Below, one piece after another: positions 43,609 to 52,467 of a stretch of 64,000 nucleotides of DNA (the stretch's first letter is position 1; the number at the start of each line of letters is the position of its first letter). Below the pieces are notes generated by a model. That model searched no databases, had not been told where the DNA came from, and saw nothing but the letters and a program-made list of their open reading frames with translations. The position numbers were made by a program, and so were the translations under genes. Source of the stretch: Caballeronia choica (GTDB lineage: Bacteria; Pseudomonadota; Gammaproteobacteria; Burkholderiales; Burkholderiaceae); the NCBI RefSeq assembly GCF_001544535.1, contig NZ_FCON02000004.1:86561-150560 (forward strand). Direction: 5' to 3'.

Positions 43609-44438
43609 CAGTGCACTCCTGCGGGTAACAACTCGTTCATCTGCGCCGCCACGAGACGGCCGTACAGCGCGTTGCCGTGCACGCCGTCGCGCGCGTATTC
43701 GGGAAGCAGCAGTCCGTCCGCGCCGATGGTCTCGGGCGGCGGCATCACCGATTCGATCCCGAGCGGCTGCACGGCTTCCATCAGCGCTTTCGCGTACAGC
43801 AGGTAGTACTTGAGCCGCACCGCATCGTGATCGCGCGCGGCGACCGGGTCGTCTTCCACGGCGATGTCTTCCGGATCGCCACTGATCCCCGTGCGCGCCG
43901 GCGGCGGACAGACTACGTTGACGACTCGAAGCGTCGGGCAACAAGCGCGTATCGCCATGAAATTGGCAATCGCCTTCGCCAGGTAATGCGCGACTTCGCG
44001 CTCGATCACGTCGAGCGCGATCACCTGCCGGTGCGGCCGGATCGGCAGGTCGGGACGCCACGGAATGTCGAAGTCGTGCCGCGCTTCATGCTGGCGGCGC
44101 CCCATGTAGATGTGCTCCTCGCCATACATGAACGTGAAGAGCGTGCTCTGTCCGTCTTGCTGATCGATCGATTCGAGCAGCTTGCGAAAGCCGGGCGCCA
44201 TGCCGACGACCGTCGGTTCGAGCCGCACCGCCGGCACCATGCCCCAGTGCGGGCCGATCTGCCGGATGTAGATGCTGGCGGTCTTCACACTCTGCGGAAG
44301 GACATCCGTTTTCGTAGCCCAGTCGACGAACGACGGTTCCGCGCTGCCGTTGATCTTGGCGCGCTGCGCGGCAAATCCGTCTTCGCTGATCGCATCGAGA
44401 ACCGGCTCGAGATGGCTCATGCCGAGCATGTAGATCAT
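43608..44438 (-). CDS. Hypothetical protein, possible SGNH-type partner of the GSCFA protein
   Basis: The 276-residue protein begins MIYMLGMSHLEPVLDAI; a hydrophobic strand followed by a G-x-S/H pattern, and a C-terminal DGVHGNALYG like the Asp-x-x-His block of SGNH hydrolases. These are weak resemblances and I would not name the family. It has no signal peptide. The stop codon shares a base with the GSCFA start (TGATG), which implies translational coupling and a shared task. Confidence 0.65.
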   Translation of the reverse strand: MIYMLGMSHLEPVLDAISEDGFAAQRAKINGSAEPSFVDWATKTDVLPQSVKTASIYIRQIGPHWGMVPAVRLEPTVVGMAPGFRKLLESIDQQDGQSTLFTFMYGEEHIYMGRRQHEARHDFDIPWRPDLPIRPHRQVIALDVIEREVAHYLAKAIANFMAIRACCPTLRVVNVVCPPPARTGISGDPEDIAVEDDPVAARDHDAVRLKYYLLYAKALMEAVQPLGIESVMPPPETIGADGLLLPEYARDGVHGNALYGRLVAAQMNELLPAGVH

Positions 44439-44498
44439 CTGGAAAAGATCCTGTGTCAGGTTTTATCGTGCAGGCTCCCGTCTCGGAAGCCGTGCCCG

Positions 44499-45260
44499 TC
44501 AAGAAAGATGAATCAGCGGCACTTCGAAGCTGCGCAGCCGGCGAATCTGCAGCCAGAAGCCGAGAAAGCGCTCGGCGAGAAAGCCCGGATAGCGGTTGTT
44601 GTAGCCGTCGTACGGATGACCGATCTGTTTGAAAATCGGATCGATGATCGCGAACAGCTCCGAACAGTATTCGTTGAAGAGCGCGCGCCGCATCACGAAG
44701 ACGTTGCAGATGGAGCAGAGCGGCGTGAGCCTGAGCACGTCGATCTCGTGCCGATGATCCGGGTAACGCGCCTCGAGCGCCGCGACGAACGCGTCCCAAG
44801 GCTCGCGCGGATGATGATGCAGATAGTGTTCCTCGATCGACCGCTCCGAGGCTGTCTTCTTCGGCACGATCACGTCGCACACGCCGAGAATGCGCCTGAT
44901 GCGTTCAAGCTGCGCGTCGTGCGTCAGATAACCGATCGTGACCTCGTCGCTCTTCAGCCCGACGGTGATGCCCGGCTGCCAGGTTCCGTCGATCACGTAG
45001 TTCAGGTAGCGGCGGTAGTGATAGAAGCCGACCACGTCCGCGTCGGAGTGTTTCCAGACCCAGTAGTGCGCGGTCAGTTCGCTGAAGTACGGGTTCAGCG
45101 CGGAGATGTTGTCGCCGTCGCTGTCGCTCAGGAGCCGCGTGTTGCGGTAGCCGTTCACGCCGAGCGGCTGGATCCAGCCGCAATCCGGATTGTAGGGAAA
45201 CGTCTTGTGGAAGGTCTGGTAGATCCTGACCGTCGGGGTGTCGTGTTCGTTCATGTGCAT
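44499..45260 (-). CDS. DUF4422-type glycosyltransferase
   Basis: The 253-residue protein matches the DUF4422 pattern of capsular-polysaccharide glycosyltransferases: IQPLGVNGYRNTRLLSDSDGDNIS, then FSELTAHYWVWKHSDADVVG and FYHYRRYLNYV (about residues 60-90). The family adds sugars to surface glycans at the cytosolic membrane face; the sugar donor is unknown. It lies 23 bases after the UDP-galactopyranose mutase gene, consistent with use of UDP-galactofuranose, though that is inference. Two near-identical starts, at 45260 and 45254, are possible. Confidence 0.85.
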   Translation of the reverse strand: MHMNEHDTPTVRIYQTFHKTFPYNPDCGWIQPLGVNGYRNTRLLSDSDGDNISALNPYFSELTAHYWVWKHSDADVVGFYHYRRYLNYVIDGTWQPGITVGLKSDEVTIGYLTHDAQLERIRRILGVCDVIVPKKTASERSIEEHYLHHHPREPWDAFVAALEARYPDHRHEIDVLRLTPLCSICNVFVMRRALFNEYCSELFAIIDPIFKQIGHPYDGYNNRYPGFLAERFLGFWLQIRRLRSFEVPLIHLS

Positions 45261-45283
45261 GATGCCTGGCCTGTTCGCGGTCT

Positions 45284-46384
45284 TTAGCCGCGCACGTTGT
45301 CACAGAAGGCGAGCGCCGCGCCCACCACCTGATGCATGTCGTAATAGCGGTATTCGCCGAGCCGTCCGCCGAAGTGAACGCGTGGCGAGAGCGGGTCGGC
45401 GTCATCGCGATAGCGTGTGAACAGCGCTTCGCTGTCTTCGTTCCTCACCGGGTAGTACTCGATGTCGCCCTTCGTCCACGCCTGCGGATACTCGTGCGTC
45501 ACCAGCGTGACCGGCTCCTTCAGGTTCATGTCGAAGTGCTTGTGTTCGAGGATGCGGGTGAACGGAACGGATGCATCGGTGTAGTTGACGACCGCATTGC
45601 CCTGGAAGTCGTTGGTTTCGACGAGCGTCCGTTCGAAACGCAGCGACCGGTATTCGAGCACGCCGTACCGGTAGTCGAAGAATGCGTCGATGGGTCCCGT
45701 GTAGATGACGAGATCGGCGCCCTGCATCCAGCCAGCGCGGTCCGCATGAAAATCGACACCGGTCTCGACCGACGCCCCGTCGAGCATCTTCTCGATGATC
45801 GCCGTATAGCCGCCCACCGGAATGCCCTGATAGCGGTCGTTGAAGTAGTTGTCGTCGAAGGTGAGACGCACGGGCAGGCGCTTGACGGCGTCGGCCGGCA
45901 GTTCCCGCGGATGCCGTCCCCATTGCTTCAGCGTGTAGCCCTCGATGAAGAGCCGGTACAGCGTCGGGCCGATCACGGAGCAGCAGTATTCCTCCATGTT
46001 CGCGGGCGCGTCGTTCGGCACGATATCGGCGGCGAGGCGTTCGCGGGCGGCTTCCGGGGTGCGCACGCCGAACACCTGATAAAGCGTGAACAGATTGATC
46101 GGAAAGCTGTAGAGCGCGTCGTCTTGAGAGACCTTCACGCGATTCACGTAGTGGTTGAACTCGGCGAACCGGTTCATGTAGTCCCAGATGCGCTTCGAGT
46201 TCGTATGGAAGATATGCGCGCCATAGACGTGCTCGTGGCAACCGGCCTCGGGCACGTAGCGCGTGAAGATATTGCCGCCGATATGGTCGCGCTTTTCGAT
46301 CACGCGGCATGCGTGGCCTTCGCGCATGAGTTCATGCGCGCAAACGGCCCCGTACAACCCTGCGCCGACGATTAGAACCTGCAT
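45284..46384 (-). CDS. glf: UDP-galactopyranose mutase
   Basis: Glf interconverts UDP-galactopyranose and UDP-galactofuranose, the precursor of furanose-containing glycans. The 366-residue flavoprotein starts with the FAD loop VLIVGAGLYGAVCAHEL and has RDHIGGNIFT, YGAHIFHTNSKRIWDYMN, and the substrate-site Arg and Tyr residues of family members (EYRSLRFE, TLVTHEYPQAW, YYPV). The start at 46384 gives the normal N-terminus. It lies between the TPR O-GlcNAc-transferase-like gene and the DUF4422 gene, all on the minus strand. Confidence 0.95.
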   Translation of the reverse strand: MQVLIVGAGLYGAVCAHELMREGHACRVIEKRDHIGGNIFTRYVPEAGCHEHVYGAHIFHTNSKRIWDYMNRFAEFNHYVNRVKVSQDDALYSFPINLFTLYQVFGVRTPEAARERLAADIVPNDAPANMEEYCCSVIGPTLYRLFIEGYTLKQWGRHPRELPADAVKRLPVRLTFDDNYFNDRYQGIPVGGYTAIIEKMLDGASVETGVDFHADRAGWMQGADLVIYTGPIDAFFDYRYGVLEYRSLRFERTLVETNDFQGNAVVNYTDASVPFTRILEHKHFDMNLKEPVTLVTHEYPQAWTKGDIEYYPVRNEDSEALFTRYRDDADPLSPRVHFGGRLGEYRYYDMHQVVGAALAFCDNVRG

Positions 46385-46447
46385 GAATGACTGTTCCTTC
46401 CAAAGAATGCGAACGTGCGGATACCGCACCGCGGACAGCGGCGATGT

Positions 46448-48262
46448 TCACGCGCTCGCGCGAACCAGACGCTTGAAGTGCTTTTCGAGATTGCGGGTAA
46501 AGCGCGGCGTATCGAAGAGCGCGCCGTCTTCACGCACCTGCGCGAGATGATCGCGAAGGCGCTTGCAGTCCTCCGGAGCGTTGGCGAGCGCAACCGCCTT
46601 CTCTTCGTATTCGCTTAGATCCTGCGTGATCAGTTCGTCGAGGTCCGCTGCCGTGAGCAACGCGCCGGCCATGCGCGACGCGAACGTGCGGCCCGAGCAC
46701 GTCAGCACCGGCAGCGACATCCATAGCGCGTCGTTGGCCGTGGTGCCCGCATTGAACGGGAACGTGTCGAGGAACAGGTCCGCGGCGCCATAGCGGGCCA
46801 GGTAATTCTCCGGTGCCGCGCGCCCGGAGAACACGAGCCGTTCCGCGTCGACGCCGTGCTTCGACGCCTCTTGCCGCAAGTTGGCCTCGGCCCACGGGTT
46901 ATCCGACAGCAGCCAGAGCACGCTGCCCGGCACGCGCTTCAGGATGCTCATCCACGTCGCGAACATTTCCGGCGTGAACTTGTAGTTGTTGTTGAACGAG
47001 CAGAACACGAATGCATCACGCGGCAGGCCGCAGATCTCGCGCGACGGCACCGGCGCATTCACGCGCTTGCGGTCGCTGACCTGATAGACGTCCGGCATGT
47101 AAAGCGGCTTCTCGGTGTAGTACTTCGCCGATGCCTTGGGAATCAGGAAGCGATCGCCGATCACATAGTCGATGAAGGGCAGCCCGGTGGTCGCCGGCAA
47201 GCCGAGATAGGTGATCTGGATCGGCGCGGGCCGGTAGGCGAGCAGGTTGGGGCGCGCACCGAGCGTCTGGCCGTGCAGGTCGACGAGAATGTCGATTTCG
47301 TGGTCGCGAATCAGTTGCGCCGCCGCTTCGTCGCTCAGTTCGTGGATGCGCTCGAAGTGGTCCATCGCGCCGACGATGCGCGCCCGCAGCGCCGAGCCGT
47401 CCTCGCGCGACCAGCAGTAGCCGTAGACCTCGAAATGCTTGCGGTCGTGCAACTCGAAAAGCTCGGCAGTCAGCATGCTCACCGGATGCAGGCAGAAATC
47501 CGACGACAGATACGCGATGCGGATCTTCTTGTGCCCATAACCCTTCGACGCGGCGAGCGTCGGCACATCCGTTCTGAGCTTGTTGGCGACGAAGTGCTTG
47601 GCGGCGGCGAGTTGCGCTTCGGGGTCGCCCGACAGCGCGATCATCGCGAGTGCGGATGTCGACTTGCGCATCAGCTCGGGATCGACACCGTCGATGTCCG
47701 CATACACCGGCCACACGCATTGCTTCGCGCGCAGGAAGACCCAGTGATGCAGCACGTCCGGCTGGTTCGGCTCCATGCGCAGGCTCTCGGTGAGACGGGC
47801 GAGCGCCTGGGCGTACTGCTGCTGCGCTTCGAGAACGCGTCCGAGGCCGTTCAGCGCGAGCAGGCGGATCGCCCGTTCGTCGGGATTGTCGGCGGACGTA
47901 TGGTCGGCGACCCAGGTCCATTCGGCGACGGCCGCGTCGGGCTGACCGAGCCGGTCGTACACCGAGCCGAGGTTGAAGCGCGGCTGGACGAACGTCGGCG
48001 ACAGCGCGATGGCCTGGAGATACGCGTTTTTCGCGCCTTCGAGTTCGCCGACGTTCGACAACGCCGCGCCCAGGTTGAAGTACGCGAAATGATTGAAGGC
48101 CGTCTGATTGCGCGAGAGCCACGTCTGATACAACACGGCGGCCAGTTCGTATTGCTGAGCCGCTTCGAGCTGGCTCGCGCTGTTCAGCAGGTCGTTGATG
48201 CTGAGCTTCTGTTGCCAGGCCAGCAGCACGTGTGAAGCAAATCCGGATTCCGAAGACGACAT
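46448..48262 (-). CDS. TPR O-GlcNAc-transferase-like (GT41) glycosyltransferase
   Basis: Residues 1-210 of 604 are TPR-like repeats. Residues 240-600 form a GT41 catalytic domain related to eukaryotic OGT and plant SPINDLY: IRIAYLSSDFCLHPVSMLTAEL holds the His equivalent to the OGT base (about residue 258), FCSFNNNYKFTPEMF holds the donor-binding Lys (about 427), and DTFPFNAGTTANDALW plus SGRTFASRMAGALL hold the donor pocket. The family glycosylates Ser/Thr of proteins, but bacterial members can use various sugars. It starts 377 bases downstream of the octapeptide-repeat gene, a natural candidate substrate. Confidence 0.9.
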   Translation of the reverse strand: MSSSESGFASHVLLAWQQKLSINDLLNSASQLEAAQQYELAAVLYQTWLSRNQTAFNHFAYFNLGAALSNVGELEGAKNAYLQAIALSPTFVQPRFNLGSVYDRLGQPDAAVAEWTWVADHTSADNPDERAIRLLALNGLGRVLEAQQQYAQALARLTESLRMEPNQPDVLHHWVFLRAKQCVWPVYADIDGVDPELMRKSTSALAMIALSGDPEAQLAAAKHFVANKLRTDVPTLAASKGYGHKKIRIAYLSSDFCLHPVSMLTAELFELHDRKHFEVYGYCWSREDGSALRARIVGAMDHFERIHELSDEAAAQLIRDHEIDILVDLHGQTLGARPNLLAYRPAPIQITYLGLPATTGLPFIDYVIGDRFLIPKASAKYYTEKPLYMPDVYQVSDRKRVNAPVPSREICGLPRDAFVFCSFNNNYKFTPEMFATWMSILKRVPGSVLWLLSDNPWAEANLRQEASKHGVDAERLVFSGRAAPENYLARYGAADLFLDTFPFNAGTTANDALWMSLPVLTCSGRTFASRMAGALLTAADLDELITQDLSEYEEKAVALANAPEDCKRLRDHLAQVREDGALFDTPRFTRNLEKHFKRLVRASA

Positions 48263-48360
48263 GACTTGACTCTGAGATTTCGTGGACTGATCGGGCCAGC
48301 CGAAGCGCGCGGCATGGAACGCCCGAATGTTGCAATGAGCTTACCGGGATCGCGTAAAAG

Positions 48361-48386
48361 CAAAACGGCGAACAGCGCCCGTTTTG
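48361..48386. repeat. Inverted repeat in the leader of the GT41 gene
   Basis: CAAAACGG and CCGTTTTG are perfect inverted 8-mers around a 10-base centre, about 100 bases upstream of the GT41 start. On the minus strand TTTTACG follows shortly after. It may be a weak attenuator or an operator. Confidence 0.5.
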
Positions 48387-48449
48387 GGGCGGTAATCGCG
48401 GGTGTCGGAGGACGTGGGGAACGCGGCGCGGCCGGTGCGGCGGGCCATG

Positions 48450-48515
48450 CGAAAAAAGGGCGCTTTCCTGAGCCGGCTTCCGATGAATCCAGAGCCGGCG
48501 CAGGAGAGCGCCCTT
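48450..48515 (-). terminator. Large composite terminator upstream of the GT41 gene
   Basis: On the minus strand AAGGGCGCT pairs with AGCGCCCTT, then CCTG with CAGG, then GCCGGC with GCCGGC, enclosing a 16-base loop. The 60-base hairpin (19 bp) is followed by T6. It lies between the repeat-protein gene and the GT41 gene, and would separate their transcripts unless read through. Confidence 0.8.
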
Positions 48516-48543
48516 GAAAAGAGTGTCGAGCTAGCAAAAGCAA

Positions 48544-48592
48544 CAACAAAAACAAAAGCCGCCCCGCCGGATGCTCCGGCAAGGCGGCTTTC
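48544..48592 (-). terminator. Terminator after the octapeptide-repeat gene
   Basis: On the minus strand AAAGCCGCC pairs with GGGCGGCTTT, with an inner GCCGGA / TCCGGC pair, and is followed by a U-rich stretch GTTTTTGTTGTTGC. It begins 48 bases after the stop codon at 48640. Confidence 0.85.
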
Positions 48593-48639
48593 GCATGCTT
48601 CGTCGTCCGGGCCGCCTTGCGACGGCCCGCGTCGTGCCG

Positions 48640-51600
48640 TTACAGCGTCAGGTACTGCACCTGCTGAGTCGACATCGCCTGGACCTGCGTGGACGTCAGC
48701 GCGGCCACCTGCGCCGACGTGAAGGCGGAGACCTGACCGGTGCTCAGGCTCTGCACCTGCGCGGTCGTGAGCGAGGCGACCTGCGAGGTCGTCATCGCCG
48801 CCACCTGCTGCGTCGACAGTGCGCCCACCTGAGTCGTGGTCAGCGCCGCCAGATCGGCCGTTTCAAGCGCGGCCACCTGGCGCGTGCTCATCGCGTGGAT
48901 CTGGGCCGTCGTCAGGCCGCTCTGCACCTGCGAAGTCGTCAACGCCGCCACCTGCGTGTAGCTCATCGCCGCGACCTGGCCGGTCGTGAGGCTCGAAACC
49001 TGCGCGCTCGTCAGCGATGCCACCTGGTTCGTCTTCAGCGCGGCGACATCGGCGCTCGACAGCGCGCTCACGCTCGATGTCGTCAGCGCCGCCAGCGCGG
49101 CCGTCGTCAACGCCGCCGTTTCGGTGGCCGTCAGCGCGGCAGCCTGCGCGCTGGTCAGCACGCCGGCTTGCGCCGTGGTCAGCGCCGCGATCTGGCTCGT
49201 CTTCAGCGCGGCGATGTCCTTGGTGGAAATCGCGGCCGTCTGCGCCGTGGTGAGCGCGCCCAACTGAGCGGTCGTGAGCCCCGCTGCCTGCGCCGTCGTC
49301 AACGACGAGACTTGCGACGTCGTCAACCCGTTCTGCACCTGCGCGGTCGTCAGCGCGGCGACCTGCTGGTACGACATGGCCGCCAACTGGCCGGTCGTGA
49401 GGTTCTGCAACTCGTTCGTCGTCAGCGCGGCGACCTGGTTGGTGTTCAACGCAGCGACGTCGGCCGTCGACAGCGCACCGATCTGGCCGGTGCTGAATGC
49501 CGACACCTGCGCCGTCGTCAGCGACGAGGCCTGCGCCGCCGTCAGCGCGCCCACCTGGGCGGTCGTCAGGCTCTGAATCTGCGTCGACGAAAGCGCCGCA
49601 ACCTGATTCGTCTTCAACGCGGCGATGTCGGCCGTCGACAGCGAGCTGAGTTGCGCCGTGCTGAGCGCGGCGACCTGCGCCGTGCTCAGGCCCGACAACT
49701 GCGCGGTGCTCATCGCGCCCAACTGCGCGGTCGTCAGGCCGGCTTGCACCTGCGCCGTGGTCAGCGCCGAAACCTGCGTCGCCGACAGTGCCGCGATCTG
49801 GCCGGTCGTCAGGTTCGCGACCTGCGCCGTCGTCAGCGCGGCGACCTGGTTGGTCTTCAGCGCGGCGATGTCCTTCGTGGCGATCGCGGTGGTCTGCGCG
49901 GTGCTCAGCGCGGACACCTGGGCCGTCGTCAGTCCGCTCGCCTGCGCCGTCGTGAGCGCGCCGACCTGCGCGGTCGTCAGGCCGCCCTGCACCTGCGACG
50001 TCGACAGTGCGGCAACCTGCGTCGCCGTCAATGCCGCGACCTGGCCGGTCGTCATGTTGGCGACCTGCGCCGTCGACAGCGCCGCGAGCTGGTTCGTCTT
50101 CAGCGCCGCGACGTCAGCCGTCGACAGCGAGCCGATCTGGTTCGTGCCAAGTGCAGCGACTTGCGCCGTCGACAGCGAAGAGGCTTGCGTCGCGGTGAGC
50201 GCGCCCACCTGGCCGGTCGTCAGAGCCTGGATCTGCGTGTTCGACAGCGCGCCAAGCTGGCTCGTCTTCAGCGCGGCAACGTCGGCCGTCGACAGCGCGC
50301 TCAGTTGCGCCGTGCTGAGCGCGGCGACTTGCGCCGTGCTCATGCCCGACACCTGCGCGGTCGTCAGCGCGCCGAGTTGCGTCGTCGTCAGGCCGTTCTG
50401 CACCTGTGCCGTCGTGAGCGCCGAGACCTGCGACGCCGTCAGCGCGGCCACCTGGCCGGTCGTCAGGTTCGCGACCTGTGCCGTCGTGAGCGCGGCGATC
50501 TGGTTCGTCTTCAGCGCGGCGATGTCCTTCGTCGACAACTGGCCGACCTGCGCGGTCGAGAGCGCCGCGACATCGGCGGTCGAGAGTGCGGCGACTTGCG
50601 AGGTCGTGAGCGCGCCGATTTCGGCCGTCGTCAGGCCCTGCTGCGTCTGCGCCGTCGTCAGCGCCCCGACCTGCGCGGTGGTCAGCGCGGCGAGCTGGCC
50701 GGTCGTCAGGCTCGATACCTGTGCCGTCGTCAGCGCGGCAATCTGGTTCGTCTTCAGCGCGGCGACATCAGCCGTCGACAGGGCCGTGATCTGGCCCGTG
50801 CTCAGCGCGACCAGTTGCGCCGTCGACAGGGAACTGGCTTGCGTCGCCGTGAGCGCCGCGACCTGGCCGGTCGTCAGCCCTTGAACCTGCGACGACGACA
50901 GCGCGGCGAGCTGGCTGGTCTTGAGCGCGGCGATGTCCTTCGTGGCGATCGCGGCGGTCTGCGCCGTGGTGAGCGCCGAGACCTGGGCGGTCGTGAGTCC
51001 GGCGGCCTGCGCCGTCGTCAGCGCGGCGACCTGATCGGTCGTCAGGCCGCTTTGCACCTGCGACGTCGTGAGCGCCGCAACCTGCGTCGCGCTCAACGCG
51101 GCGACCTGGCCGGTCGTCATGTTCGCGACCTGCGCCGTCGTCAGTGCGGCGACCTGGCTCGTCGTCAGCGCGGCGATGTCCTTCGTCGACAACTGGCCGA
51201 CCTGCGCGGTCGACAACGCCGCGACATCGGCGGTCGAGAGTGCGGCCAGTTGCGTGGTCGTCAGCGAGCCGATCTCGGCTGTCGTCAGGCCCTGCGTCTG
51301 GGCCGTCGTCAGCGCGCCCACTTGCGCGGTGGTCAACGCGGCCAGTTGGCCGGTCGTCAGGCTCGACACTTGTGCCGTCGTCAGCGCGGCGATCTGGCTC
51401 GTCTTCAGCGCAGCGACGTCAGCCGTCGACAGCGCGGTGATCTGCCCCGTGCCCAGCGCGACCAGTTGCGCCGTCGACAGGGAACTGGCTTGCGTCGCGG
51501 TCAGCGCGGCGACCTGGCCGGTCGTCAGCCCTTGGACCTGCGACGACGACAGCGCGGCGATCTGGCTCGTCTTCAGCGCGGCGATGTCCTTCGTGGCGAT

Positions 51601-52467
51601 CGCGGCGGTTTGCGCGGTGGTCAGCGCGGTCAATTGCGACGTGCTCAGCCCGGCGGCTTGCGCCGTCGTGAGCGCGCCGACTTGCGCGGTCGTCAGGCCG
51701 CCCTGCACTTGCGCCGTCGTCAGTGCGCCAACCTGCGTCACCGTCAGCGACGCGATCTGGCCCGTCGTCAGGTTCGCGATCTGCGCGGTGGTCAGCGCGG
51801 CAACCTGGTTCGTCTTCAACGCCGCGACGTCGGCCGTCGACAGTGCGCCGACCTGGTTCGTGCCGAACGCGGCGACTTGCGCCGTGGTCAGCGCGCCGGC
51901 TTGCGCCGCCGTGAGCGCGGCGACCTGGCCGGTCGTCAGGCTGGCAACCTGCGCGGTCGTCAGCGCGGCAACCTGGCTCGTCTTGAGCGCGGCGATGTCC
52001 TTGGTCGACAGCGAGCTTACCTGCGCGGTCGTCAGCGCGGCGATGTCGGCGGTCGACAGCGCGCCGATCTGGCCCGTGCTCAACGCGCCGAGCTGATCGG
52101 TCGTCAGCCCGCCCTGCACTTGCGACGCCGTCAGCGAGCCGACTTGCGTGTACGACATGGCAGCCAACTGTCCGGTCGACAGGTTCTGCAACTGCGAGGT
52201 CGTGAGCGCGGCAATCTGGTTCGTCTTCAGCGCAGCGATGTCCGCCGAGGACAGCGCGCCGAGTTGCGAGGAATTGAGAATGGCAATCGCCGCCGTGCTG
52301 AGCGTGACGATGTCCGAGGTTGCCATCGCGCCGATCTGGTCGGACCGCATGGCGGAAATCTGCGTGGTGCTCAACGACTGGATGTCCGACGTTGACAGCT
52401 GCCGGATCTGTGATGTCGACAATGCGGCGATTTGCGCCGTTGACATTGACGATACGATTGACGTCAT
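48640..52467 (-). CDS. Giant octapeptide-repeat protein (1275 residues)
   Basis: Almost the whole protein is a run of about 155 octapeptides with consensus A-L-[ST]-T-x-[QD]-[VI]-A, for example LTTAQVAA and LSTADVAA. Each unit holds two Ser or Thr, giving more than 300 hydroxyl side chains. Occasional units carry one or two extra residues (VQGGLTT, TQQGLTT). There is no Cys or Trp, no signal peptide and no membrane segment. Position 4-5 plus the hydrophobics would suit helix capping or a solenoid. The start follows AAGGGG. Base composition and codon use match the genome. I do not recognise a family with known function. Its neighbour is an OGT-like enzyme. Confidence 0.9.
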   Translation of the reverse strand: MTSIVSSMSTAQIAALSTSQIRQLSTSDIQSLSTTQISAMRSDQIGAMATSDIVTLSTAAIAILNSSQLGALSSADIAALKTNQIAALTTSQLQNLSTGQLAAMSYTQVGSLTASQVQGGLTTDQLGALSTGQIGALSTADIAALTTAQVSSLSTKDIAALKTSQVAALTTAQVASLTTGQVAALTAAQAGALTTAQVAAFGTNQVGALSTADVAALKTNQVAALTTAQIANLTTGQIASLTVTQVGALTTAQVQGGLTTAQVGALTTAQAAGLSTSQLTALTTAQTAAIATKDIAALKTSQIAALSSSQVQGLTTGQVAALTATQASSLSTAQLVALGTGQITALSTADVAALKTSQIAALTTAQVSSLTTGQLAALTTAQVGALTTAQTQGLTTAEIGSLTTTQLAALSTADVAALSTAQVGQLSTKDIAALTTSQVAALTTAQVANMTTGQVAALSATQVAALTTSQVQSGLTTDQVAALTTAQAAGLTTAQVSALTTAQTAAIATKDIAALKTSQLAALSSSQVQGLTTGQVAALTATQASSLSTAQLVALSTGQITALSTADVAALKTNQIAALTTAQVSSLTTGQLAALTTAQVGALTTAQTQQGLTTAEIGALTTSQVAALSTADVAALSTAQVGQLSTKDIAALKTNQIAALTTAQVANLTTGQVAALTASQVSALTTAQVQNGLTTTQLGALTTAQVSGMSTAQVAALSTAQLSALSTADVAALKTSQLGALSNTQIQALTTGQVGALTATQASSLSTAQVAALGTNQIGSLSTADVAALKTNQLAALSTAQVANMTTGQVAALTATQVAALSTSQVQGGLTTAQVGALTTAQASGLTTAQVSALSTAQTTAIATKDIAALKTNQVAALTTAQVANLTTGQIAALSATQVSALTTAQVQAGLTTAQLGAMSTAQLSGLSTAQVAALSTAQLSSLSTADIAALKTNQVAALSSTQIQSLTTAQVGALTAAQASSLTTAQVSAFSTGQIGALSTADVAALNTNQVAALTTNELQNLTTGQLAAMSYQQVAALTTAQVQNGLTTSQVSSLTTAQAAGLTTAQLGALTTAQTAAISTKDIAALKTSQIAALTTAQAGVLTSAQAAALTATETAALTTAALAALTTSSVSALSSADVAALKTNQVASLTSAQVSSLTTGQVAAMSYTQVAALTTSQVQSGLTTAQIHAMSTRQVAALETADLAALTTTQVGALSTQQVAAMTTSQVASLTTAQVQSLSTGQVSAFTSAQVAALTSTQVQAMSTQQVQYLTL
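50521..51651 (-). repeat. ~650-nt higher-order duplication inside the repeat gene
   Basis: The segment from 50521 to about 51000 recurs at 51175 to about 51651 with very few differences and an offset of 654 bases that becomes 651 after one codon insertion or deletion. It covers some 20 octapeptides and shows recent segmental duplication on top of the octapeptide array. Confidence 0.75.

Noticed and set aside
48571-52395. A 1274-codon open frame on the plus strand opposite the repeat gene, rich in Arg and Gly
   Set aside because: It is a by-product of the repeated codons of the minus-strand gene, with an Arg-rich composition unlike a real protein. It has no ribosome-binding site, and several other antisense frames are open for the same reason.
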